Shown here piece by piece: positions 28,412 to 35,040 of a stretch of DNA of 42,278 bases (position 1 is its first letter; each line of letters begins with the position of its first letter). The position numbers and the translations under genes were made by a program. The notes under the pieces were generated by a model. It had not been told where the DNA came from. It worked only from the letters and a program-made list of their open reading frames with translations, and did not search any database. This DNA comes from Porticoccus sp033791605 (GTDB lineage Bacteria; Pseudomonadota; Gammaproteobacteria; Pseudomonadales; Porticoccaceae): contig JASJGJ010000002.1 of assembly GCA_033791605.1 (NCBI GenBank), forward strand, positions 1 to 42,278. Direction: 5' to 3'.

Positions 28412-29308
28412 TCAACGGTTGCGATTACTGGAATCTAACCGACCACCCCAGCCCAGCTTAGTACGGCAAGTTTCATAGAAGTTGTGTTCTACCTGATGAA
28501 TCAACTGCAATGGTTTTGCCTTTTTATGGATACGGACGAGATCTCCCGGCTCTGGTTGAAGATCATTCTGGCCGTCACAGGTCACCATTGGATCAAGTTC
28601 ATTGCGTGAGCCGACACGAATTTCAATATTGCTATTTCCACCAACCACAATCGGACGACTAGACAGGGTATGTGGGTTCATCGGCACCAATACAATAGCA
28701 TCAAGGTTGGGATGCATAATGGGCCCTCCACCAGAAAGAGCGTACGCTGTGGAGCCAGTCGGCGTCGAAACAATCAACCCATCAGAACGCTGAGTATAAA
28801 CAAGCTGGCCATCAATATAGAGTTCAAACTCCATCATCCGAACAGATTTTCCTGGGTGTAACACAACATCATTGAGTGCCTCGCCAGAACTGATTTTTTT
28901 TCCGTTACGAAAAAGATCCACCTCAAGTAAAAAACGATTGGAGACAATATAGTCACCTGCCAAAACTCGGCTTAACTGCTCTTCCATCTCATCTGGCAAA
29001 ATATCGGTAAGGAAACCTAGGCGACCCCTGTTGACACCTACTAGCGGTGCATTGTGTTCTGACATACTTCGTCCGGCACTTAACATACTGCCATCACCTC
29101 CCACTACAATCACGAGATCCAACTCCAGATCTTTATCCTCGCAATTAAATATCGGCAATGAGGCACTACCGATCAACTCAGCCGTTTTTGACTCTAACAA
29201 TACCTCATAGCCTCTCTGCTCTAGAAAACAGGACAGCCTGTTTAGGGAATCAACAATTTCCGGGAGTTCTATATTGGCAACAAGAGCAATTCGTTTGAAA
29301 TGTGCCAT
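28412..29308 (-). CDS. nadK: NAD kinase
   Basis: Phosphorylates NAD to NADP with ATP in the cytoplasm. The 298-residue length is normal. GGDGSMLSAGR (70-80) is the NAD-kinase motif, GRLGFLTD follows near residue 95, and TPTGSTAYALSGGGP (about residues 184-198) is the second substrate-binding signature. It is the first gene of the minus-strand operon leading to rhomboid, yeaC, DUF2797 and pepN. A candidate promoter and an inverted repeat lie in the 60 bases upstream. Confidence 0.97.
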   Translation of the reverse strand: MAHFKRIALVANIELPEIVDSLNRLSCFLEQRGYEVLLESKTAELIGSASLPIFNCEDKDLELDLVIVVGGDGSMLSAGRSMSEHNAPLVGVNRGRLGFLTDILPDEMEEQLSRVLAGDYIVSNRFLLEVDLFRNGKKISSGEALNDVVLHPGKSVRMMEFELYIDGQLVYTQRSDGLIVSTPTGSTAYALSGGGPIMHPNLDAIVLVPMNPHTLSSRPIVVGGNSNIEIRVGSRNELDPMVTCDGQNDLQPEPGDLVRIHKKAKPLQLIHQVEHNFYETCRTKLGWGGRLDSSNRNR

Positions 29309-29333
29309 AGTTGGTGTGCCCTAGCATTAACGT

Positions 29334-29361
29334 GGATCATCGTGAAGACAAACCATGATCC
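29334..29361 (-). promoter_or_regulatory. Inverted repeat in the nadK leader
   Basis: GGATCAT (29334-29340) and ATGATCC (29355-29361) form a perfect 7-bp inverted repeat with a 14-base spacer, 26 bases upstream of the nadK ATG. It lies just downstream of a candidate promoter. It could be an operator for a dimeric regulator or an RNA hairpin in the leader. Confidence 0.4.
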
Positions 29362-29366
29362 GTAAA

Positions 29367-29396
29367 ACCATAGCCTGAACATAAAGTACGTGCCAA
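29367..29396 (-). promoter_or_regulatory. Candidate sigma-70 promoter of nadK
   Basis: On the minus strand, TTGGCA (29391-29396) and TATGGT (29367-29372) are separated by 18 bases. The -35 matches 5 of 6 consensus bases and the -10 matches 4 of 6. Transcription would begin near 29360. The rest of the interval up to 29580 is AT-rich with no supported gene. Confidence 0.4.
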
Positions 29397-29580
29397 GCAA
29401 GGATATTAAAGGATTATACACATCCAAAGAAGCACATCACGGGAAAGAAATTAGGATCGAAAAACTCATACTTGGGTTTGTTAAAAAACAGTGCTTATCT
29501 CACCTCAAAAAAACCCACAACAACTTACCATGGCCAACTAATTTTTCTATTAAATTTATTCAAAAAATAATTTTTACCAA

Positions 29581-29609
29581 AAAAAAAGCCCCTATACATA
29601 GGGGCTTTT
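29581..29609 (-). terminator. Terminator of the tRNA-Val/tRNA-Asp unit
   Basis: AAAAGCCCCTA (29584-29594) pairs perfectly with TAGGGGCTTTT (29599-29609) around a TACA loop. On the minus strand the stem is followed by a run of Ts, giving a classical terminator just after tRNA-Asp. Confidence 0.92.
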
Positions 29610-29616
29610 AAATATA

Positions 29617-29693
29617 TGGCGGACCGGACGGGACTCGAACCCGCGACCTCCGGCGTGACAGGCCGGCATTCTAACCAGCTGAACTACCGGTCC
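29617..29693 (-). tRNA. tRNA-Asp (GTC)
   Basis: 77 bases with encoded CCA. Acceptor stem GGACCGG/CCGGTCC, discriminator G, anticodon loop CTGTCAC giving GTC, and T-loop TTCGAGT. It is the second gene of a two-tRNA unit after tRNA-Val. Confidence 0.97.
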
Positions 29694-29724
29694 GCATTGC
29701 TCTTTCTTTTTACCACTAAATAAA

Positions 29725-29800
29725 TGGTGGGTGGTACAGGGGTCGAACCTGTGACCTACGCCTTGTAAGGGCGCCGCTCTACCAACTGAGCTAACCACCC
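29725..29800 (-). tRNA. tRNA-Val (TAC)
   Basis: 76 bases with encoded CCA. Acceptor stem GGGTGGT with ACCACCC, D-arm TAGCTCAGTTGGTAGAGC, anticodon loop CTTACAA giving TAC, T-loop TTCGACC. It lies 31 bases upstream of tRNA-Asp in the same transcript. Confidence 0.97.
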
Positions 29801-29817
29801 CCTTGAAAGAGAGGCGC

Positions 29818-29845
29818 ATTCTACCGGAATCTCTCTCCGTGTCAA
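29818..29845 (-). promoter_or_regulatory. Promoter of the tRNA-Val/tRNA-Asp unit
   Basis: TTGACA (29840-29845) and TAGAAT (29818-29823) on the minus strand, spacer 16 bases. The -10 is followed directly by GCGCCTCT, a GC-rich discriminator typical of stringently controlled stable-RNA promoters. The predicted start lies about 10 bases before the tRNA. Confidence 0.85.
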
Positions 29846-29924
29846 ACATTTCAACGACTCATTTTCTATACATCTGCGAGTCATCTAATTAAGATACGCG
29901 TCCAGCCAAATCACTGAGAATATC

Positions 29925-30281
29925 ATGGAAATTTTTAAAGAATTCACCTTCGAAGCTGCTCACTTTTTGCCCAATGTTCCCGAGGGCCATAAGTGTGGCA
30001 GGCTACATGGGCATTCTTACCGGGCCATCATATACCTCGAAGACAGCGTACAAGAAAAAAGCGGCTGGGTAATGGATTTTGGTGAATTAAAGTGTCACTT
30101 TAAACCCGTCTATGAACGCCTGGATCATCGATACCTTAATGAGATCGATGGGCTCGACAATCCTACCAGTGAAAACTTAGCTCGTTGGATATGGGCTGAG
30201 CTAAAACCTACACTACCCATACTCAGTAAAGTTGAAGTGAGAGAAACCTGCACTTCAGGTTGTATTTACACGGGAGACTAA
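29925..30281 (+). CDS. queD: 6-carboxytetrahydropterin synthase (QueD)
   Basis: Converts dihydroneopterin triphosphate to 6-carboxytetrahydropterin, an early step in queuosine/preQ0 synthesis. The 118-residue protein has zinc ligands His13 (EAAHFLP), His28 and His30 (LHGHSY), the catalytic Cys24 (GHKCGRLHGH), and the C-terminal glutamate in VEVRETCTSGC. DFGELK (about residues 51-56) and LDHRYLN are also typical. It is a single gene, divergent from the tRNA unit. No other queuosine genes or preQ1 riboswitch are visible in the window. Confidence 0.95.
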   Translation: MEIFKEFTFEAAHFLPNVPEGHKCGRLHGHSYRAIIYLEDSVQEKSGWVMDFGELKCHFKPVYERLDHRYLNEIDGLDNPTSENLARWIWAELKPTLPILSKVEVRETCTSGCIYTGD

Positions 30282-30285
30282 ACAC

Positions 30286-30332
30286 GGAAGGCAACTTCCC
30301 TATTGCTTCTCACCCTCCAATTCATCTGGAGG
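30286..30332. other. Two small hairpins between queD and the epimerase gene
   Basis: GGAAG-GCAA-CTTCC (30286-30299) and CCTCCA (30314-30319) with TGGAGG (30327-30332). They lie between convergent genes. No T-run follows, so terminator function is only possible. Confidence 0.3.
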
Positions 30333-30437
30333 TATCAGAAGTTATGCTCTACCGATTAAAGTTGGATATATCTACAACCTAGAATATAGGCAACCCTGCT
30401 CTAAATTAAGACTTAAATCTGTCACTACACAGCTCCA

Positions 30438-31358
30438 TCATTTTACGCTCTCTCCCTTAATGATCTGTTCCAATGCAGGCATAAGCTCTGGGTAACTGAA
30501 ATTAAAACCTGATTCCAAAGCTTTTCGTGGGTAAACTCTTTGCCCAGTCAGTAATAGCTCATCAGCCATTTCACCAAATAGCAGCCTAGCGATAGCGGAC
30601 GGCATAGGAAACAAAACAGGCCGAGCAAGTACCTTCCCCAACATTTGGCTAAACTGCCTATTCATTACTGGATTAGGGGAAGACGCGTTAATACCGCCAG
30701 AAAGATCACTACGTTTCAAACAATGAAAAATAAGCGCAATTTCATCTTCAATATGAATCCATGGCATCCACTGCTTGCCATGACCGATACGACCACCCAG
30801 CCCCATCTTAAAGGGCATCAACATTCGGCCGAGAGCCCCCTCTTTCAGCCCCAAAACAATACCCGTACGCAAGTAACAAACTCGCGTTCCCAGCTGGCTG
30901 AATTGTGAGGCACTGTGCTCCCATTCCGAACACAAATGCTGGGAATAACTTTTATGATACTTCGCCGCCTCATCAAGCACTTTGTCACAATGGGGGCCGT
31001 AATAACCAACCGCCGAACCACTAATCAGAACTTCTGGAGGCTCATGAACCCCCTTAAAATAATCAAACAATTTATTGGTGAGGCCAACTCGACTCTCGAG
31101 AAATTTCTGCTTGCGAGAGGCATTCCATCGACCAGTTGCCAGAGGCTCTCCAGCAAGATTAAGTACGTAATTTATTTTTTTTTCTCGAGGAAGATCTTCA
31201 AGATTTTCGACCGATTGAATACCCGGCAAACGAACCCGCGCGCTCTCCAAATTTCGGGTCAAGGCTATCACCTGCAAACCCCGGTTCTGCGCTGCCTGAC
31301 AAAAATAATGACCAATAAAACCTGTGGCACCAGTCACTAGAACTATTTTTTCATCCAT
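30438..31358 (-). CDS. TIGR01777-family NAD-dependent epimerase (YfcH-like)
   Basis: A 306-residue extended short-chain dehydrogenase. VTGATGFIGHYFCQ near the N-terminus is the NAD(P)-binding glycine motif. NLAGEPLATGRWNASRKQ (about residues 69-86) is the TIGR01777 signature. YYGPH and a C-terminal DUF1731-like block, PYPRKALESGFNFSYPELMPAL-like (here VYPRKALESGFNF), follow. The substrate is unknown. The ATG at 31358 follows GGGGA; an upstream in-frame TTG at 31370 is less likely. It is 254 bases downstream of the phosphomannomutase gene. Confidence 0.9.
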   Translation of the reverse strand: MDEKIVLVTGATGFIGHYFCQAAQNRGLQVIALTRNLESARVRLPGIQSVENLEDLPREKKINYVLNLAGEPLATGRWNASRKQKFLESRVGLTNKLFDYFKGVHEPPEVLISGSAVGYYGPHCDKVLDEAAKYHKSYSQHLCSEWEHSASQFSQLGTRVCYLRTGIVLGLKEGALGRMLMPFKMGLGGRIGHGKQWMPWIHIEDEIALIFHCLKRSDLSGGINASSPNPVMNRQFSQMLGKVLARPVLFPMPSAIARLLFGEMADELLLTGQRVYPRKALESGFNFSYPELMPALEQIIKGESVK

Positions 31359-31563
31359 TATTTTCCCCAAAAATCAGACAGAGGATGTTTAAAAAATCGA
31401 TCATCAACAATGCTATGAATAACTCTGCCAAAATCCTTAAAAAATGCCTTATGAATATGAGTATAGTCAACAGAAGATTAAGATGAGAAATGATTGAAAG
31501 CAGGAACACGCTATCTTGGCTAAGATAGAATCAGATGGCGATTATGGTGGCCCAAAAAGTCAT

Positions 31564-31588
31564 GGGGTTTACTCACAGGAAAAACCCC
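31564..31588 (-). terminator. Possible terminator after the phosphomannomutase gene
   Basis: GGGGTTT (31564-31570) and AAACCCC (31582-31588) can form a 7-bp stem. On the minus strand a short T-run occurs about five bases later. A second perfect stem, CTATCTT-GGCT-AAGATAG (31511-31528), lies further downstream. Both are weak as terminators. Confidence 0.4.
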
Positions 31589-31612
31589 CTTCATCGAAAA
31601 AGTGAACAATAT

Positions 31613-32959
31613 CTAGATAAGCCGCTCAAGGATTTCCTGAGTTTTTGCTTCCATCAATGCATGATTAACAGCTTCAACATTCAACCTTACTACGGGCTCA
31701 GTATTACTACTTCTAAGGTTAAAGCGCCAGCCATCAAAGGACATACTTAATCCATCAACGTGGTCTACCGTTTCAGCATCGTTAAGATAGTGGGCGTTTA
31801 ATGCCACAAGCACACTCGGTGCATCGCTGATTTGACGGTTAATTTCTCCAGAACAGGGGAATTCTTCCATTCTGGACTGAACCATGGAGGATAAGGTCGT
31901 ACCATCAACACTGATCAATTCGGCTATTAACAACCAAGGGATCATACCGCTATCGCAATAAAAGAAATCACGAAAATAGTGGTGGGCACTCATTTCACCA
32001 CCATACACAGCATTTTCCTCTCTCATTACCTGTTTGATAAAGGCATGCCCACACTTACTTTGTATGGGAGTACCACCAAATTGCTCACAAACAGATTGGG
32101 TATTCCAGACTAAACGGGGATCATGGATAATTTTTTCACCCGGATGTTTACGCAGGAACGCTTCAGCCAGCAAACCTACTATGTAATACCCTTCTATAAA
32201 TCCACCGGTTTCATCAAACAAAAAACAGCGATCAAAATCACCATCCCAAGCCAAACCAAAATCTGCATTATTTGCCCTAACGGCATCGGCCGTGTGGTGA
32301 CGGTTTTCAGGTAACAAGGGATTAGGGATACCATTGGGGAAAGAACCATCAGGCTCATGATTCACCTTGATCAACTCAAAGGGAAGATGACTTTCCAGAG
32401 CATCCAATACCGGCCCAGCTGTACCATTGCCTGCATTGACAACAATTTTCAGAGGCTTGAGCTTAGAACCGTCCACATAAGACAGCAAATGGTCTATATA
32501 GGCGTCTGAACAACTGATACGACGATAGCTACCCCGCACCTCATTATGGACAGCAGGAAAATCACCCTCTTCAGCAATTTTTTTAATGTCCATTAAACCT
32601 GTATCGCCACTGATGGGCCGAGACCCTTCTCTGACTAACTTCATGCCATTATAGTCAATAGGATTATGACTGGCGGTGACCATAATACCGCCGCCCACCT
32701 TTAGGTGATCTGTCGCAAAATAAATTTCTTCTGTACCACAAAGCCCAATATCCAGTACATCAACACCTTCATCCCGCAAACCATTGGCAAGTGCACTCTT
32801 TAAAGCAGCGCTTGACGTTCTAATGTCTCCACCCACCACAACTGTCTCTGGCTTTAACCAGCGCGCGTATGCACGGCCAATGCGATAAACCGTTTCCGGT
32901 GTTAGGTCTTCACCCAACTTACCTCGGATGTCGTATGCTTTAAAGCCATTTATCTTCAT
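31613..32959 (-). CDS. Phosphomannomutase/phosphoglucomutase
   Basis: Interconverts mannose-6-phosphate and mannose-1-phosphate (and possibly the glucose pair) for surface polysaccharides. The 448 residues contain the phosphoserine loop TASHNP (Ser97), the magnesium loop DGDFDR (about residue 238) and GGEMSAHHYF (about residue 320), the sugar-specificity loop. The C-terminal phosphate-binding segment is RSSNTEPVVRLNVE. This agrees best with CpsG/ManB-type enzymes. It starts 54 bases after galU on the same strand, so the two sugar-nucleotide genes are probably co-transcribed. Confidence 0.93.
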   Translation of the reverse strand: MKINGFKAYDIRGKLGEDLTPETVYRIGRAYARWLKPETVVVGGDIRTSSAALKSALANGLRDEGVDVLDIGLCGTEEIYFATDHLKVGGGIMVTASHNPIDYNGMKLVREGSRPISGDTGLMDIKKIAEEGDFPAVHNEVRGSYRRISCSDAYIDHLLSYVDGSKLKPLKIVVNAGNGTAGPVLDALESHLPFELIKVNHEPDGSFPNGIPNPLLPENRHHTADAVRANNADFGLAWDGDFDRCFLFDETGGFIEGYYIVGLLAEAFLRKHPGEKIIHDPRLVWNTQSVCEQFGGTPIQSKCGHAFIKQVMREENAVYGGEMSAHHYFRDFFYCDSGMIPWLLIAELISVDGTTLSSMVQSRMEEFPCSGEINRQISDAPSVLVALNAHYLNDAETVDHVDGLSMSFDGWRFNLRSSNTEPVVRLNVEAVNHALMEAKTQEILERLI

Positions 32960-33013
32960 GTGTTGTCCATAAAAGCGTCTAGTGGAAAACGTGCTAAATC
33001 TGATTGTTATTAA

Positions 33014-33937
33014 TCAGTGGTCATTAACCAATGAATTTGGTGAAGCATGGAGGTTCAAGTATTCCTGTAAAGACTGACCAATTTCTTCATGCTGTAAAGC
33101 GTAGGAAATATTAGCCTGCATGTAACCCAACTTACTTCCACAATCATGACTACGCCCGATGATGCGGTATGCTTCAACTGTTTCAATATGCAGCAACTGC
33201 TCCAAAGCGTCGGTCAGCTGTACTTCACCACCAACACCCATGGGGGTTTTAGCCAACAGATCCCAAATCACAGGGGAAACCACATAACGACCAACCACCG
33301 CCATATTAGATGGAGCATCTTCCTGATCAGGCTTCTCCACCATACCCTCGATTTTGGCCACACCTCCGGACACCAGTTCATGTCCCCGACAGTCCACCAC
33401 CCCATATTTATTTACATTTTCCCAGGGCACAGCTTCAACCATAATTTGGCTGTGGCCCGTGCGAGAAAAATTCGCCATCATCGCAGATAGGTTGTCATCA
33501 ACCAGATTAGAGTGATACTGATCCACTAAAACATCGGGCAGCAAGATAGCAAAGGGCTGATTACCCACAACAGACCTAGCGCAACTAATAGCATGGCCCA
33601 ACCCTCGTGCATAAGGCTGTCTGACAGAAATAACTGTGACGTCCTCTGGCACAATGGCTCGCACTTCATCTAAGAGTTGACGCTTTACCCTTTTTTCCAG
33701 CTGGGCTTCAAGCTCAAAACTGGTATCAAAATGGTTTTCTATCGAGTTTTTACTGGCATGTGTAACCAAGACAATTTCTTTAATCCCCGCAGCAATTGCC
33801 TCACTGACAACATACTGAATCAGAGGCTTGTCAACGACAGGCAACATCTCTTTTGGAATAGCCTTGGTTGCAGGCAGCATTCGTGTCCCTAAGCCTGCTA
33901 CAGGAATGACCGCTTTACTAACTACAGGTGATTTCAT
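33014..33937 (-). CDS. galU: UTP–glucose-1-phosphate uridylyltransferase
   Basis: Makes UDP-glucose from UTP and glucose-1-phosphate, supplying cell-envelope and osmolyte synthesis. The 307-residue protein begins with the nucleotidyltransferase motif VIPVAGLGTRMLPATKAIPKEMLPVVDKP (about residues 11-39). Further family marks are QPYARGLGHA (about residue 107), LLPDVLVD (about residue 131) and VEKPDQEDAPSN (about residue 202). It is the first gene of a two-gene unit with the phosphomannomutase. No confident promoter was found in the AT-rich upstream gap. Confidence 0.96.
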   Translation of the reverse strand: MKSPVVSKAVIPVAGLGTRMLPATKAIPKEMLPVVDKPLIQYVVSEAIAAGIKEIVLVTHASKNSIENHFDTSFELEAQLEKRVKRQLLDEVRAIVPEDVTVISVRQPYARGLGHAISCARSVVGNQPFAILLPDVLVDQYHSNLVDDNLSAMMANFSRTGHSQIMVEAVPWENVNKYGVVDCRGHELVSGGVAKIEGMVEKPDQEDAPSNMAVVGRYVVSPVIWDLLAKTPMGVGGEVQLTDALEQLLHIETVEAYRIIGRSHDCGSKLGYMQANISYALQHEEIGQSLQEYLNLHASPNSLVNDH

Positions 33938-34126
33938 ATTGCACCTAAATCCGTTATCTCTGAGCTACCCATAAAAAAATCAGAAGTTACCATATACAGT
34001 TCTTAGTCTTCATGGAACCTCTATACAAAATATCCCAAAGGTAAAATCCAACATTAAAGGTGTGAAACCTATCGCCTTATCATGACAGGCAAGTGACCAA
34101 GCTCCGCCAACCACTGGAAAAACAGG

Positions 34127-34156
34127 TATAAAAAAAGCTCCGTTGCGGAGCTTTTT
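34127..34156 (-). terminator. Terminator after tRNA-Pro
   Basis: AAAAAGCTCCG (34132-34142) pairs with CGGAGCTTTTT (34146-34156) around a 3-base loop. On the minus strand it is followed by a run of Ts, just downstream of tRNA-Pro. Confidence 0.92.
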
Positions 34157-34164
34157 AATTTATC

Positions 34165-34241
34165 TGGTCGGGGCGGCCGGATTTGAACCGACGACCACTA
34201 CACCCCCAGTGTAGTGCGCTACCAGACTGCGCTACGCCCCG
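34165..34241 (-). tRNA. tRNA-Pro (GGG)
   Basis: 77 bases with encoded CCA. Acceptor CGGGGCG/CGCCCCG with discriminator A, anticodon stem CTACA/TGTAG, loop CTGGGGG giving GGG, T-loop TTCAAAT. It lies downstream of the merR-like gene, a familiar position in Pseudomonas relatives. Confidence 0.96.
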
Positions 34242-34282
34242 ATTAATACGTTTCTAAGGGCAGACCCTAGAAAGAGGCGCAC

Positions 34283-34310
34283 ATAATACCGAATGCCCCT
34301 AACAATTCAA
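34283..34310 (-). promoter_or_regulatory. Promoter of tRNA-Pro
   Basis: TTGAAT (34305-34310) and TATTAT (34283-34288) on the minus strand, spacer 16 bases. It is followed by GTGCGCCTCTTTC, the same discriminator core as at the other tRNA promoters here. Confidence 0.8.
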
Positions 34311-34393
34311 GGTACTTACTCATAAATTCAATACACTTTTATCGACGAGGTACTTTTGAATGCTAAGAGCGTCAGGCTGTTAGCCCAAACACA

Positions 34394-34750
34394 TCAAACC
34401 TTGAGAACCTGAAGCAATTCTTCCAATTCCCCAACCGTTTGATCGATTATCTGACGAACTTGAGTAGCCTCTTCCCGAGCATCATCACCAGATAGTCTCT
34501 GACGCGCACCACCAATAGTAAAACCTTGATCATAAAGCAATGAACGTATTTGACGGATAATCAGTACATCTTGACGCTGGTAATAACGACGGTTGCCTCG
34601 TCGTTTAACTGGGCTAAGATTTGGAAACTCTTGCTCCCAATATCTCAATACATGTGGTTTAACATCACAGAGGTCGCTCACCTCACCAATGGTGAAGTAA
34701 CGCTTGCCGGGAATAGGTGGTAATTGGTCGTTATTACTCGGTTCCAGCAT
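34394..34750 (-). CDS. MerR-family transcriptional regulator
   Basis: A 118-residue regulator. The N-terminal winged helix-turn-helix is YFTIGEVSDLCDVKPHVLRYWEQEFPNLSP (about residues 18-47), followed by RGNRRYYQRQDVLIIRQIRSLLYDQGFTIGGARQRL. A short C-terminal coiled segment ends the protein. There is no cysteine pattern for metal sensing, so the ligand is unknown. The gene follows ihfA with a 17-base overlap and is a regular companion of ihfA in gammaproteobacteria. GGAA lies six bases before the ATG. Confidence 0.92.
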   Translation of the reverse strand: MLEPSNNDQLPPIPGKRYFTIGEVSDLCDVKPHVLRYWEQEFPNLSPVKRRGNRRYYQRQDVLIIRQIRSLLYDQGFTIGGARQRLSGDDAREEATQVRQIIDQTVGELEELLQVLKV

Positions 34751-35033
34751 AACTTTCCACTCTCGCTTTTAATTTTTGCCCTGGTTTAAATGTAACCACT
34801 CGCCTTGCCGAGATAGGGATTTCCTCTCCCGTTTTTGGATTCCGACCCGGCCGAGTATTTTTATCCCGCAACTCAAAATTGCCAAAACCAGACAGCTTAA
34901 CTTGCTCGTTACTTTCCAGGGAAGATCGAATTTCCTCAAAAAAAGATTCCACGATTTCTTTTGCTTCTCTCTTGTTCAAACCAAGATCTTCAAAAAGCAT
35001 TTCGGCAAGGTCGGCTTTAGTCAGTGCTGTCAT
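34734..35033 (-). CDS. ihfA: Integration host factor subunit alpha
   Basis: DNA-bending nucleoid protein that works as a heterodimer with IhfB. The 99-residue length is exact for the family. KADLAEMLFEDLGLNKREAKEIVESFFEEI forms the dimerisation helices. GFGNFELRDKNTRPGRNPKTGEEIPISARRVVTFKPG (about residues 48-84) is the DNA-binding arm, including the proline that intercalates in the minor groove (RNP). It lies seven bases after pheT and overlaps the merR-like gene. The ATG is preceded by only a weak ribosome-binding site. Confidence 0.97.
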   Translation of the reverse strand: MTALTKADLAEMLFEDLGLNKREAKEIVESFFEEIRSSLESNEQVKLSGFGNFELRDKNTRPGRNPKTGEEIPISARRVVTFKPGQKLKARVESYAGTE

Positions 35034-35040
35034 AGTTCAA

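Noticed and set aside
29390..29611. Plus-strand reading frame of 73 codons upstream of nadK
   Set aside because: Lys-rich from an AT-rich spacer, no ribosome-binding site, and its end runs into the tRNA terminator stem.
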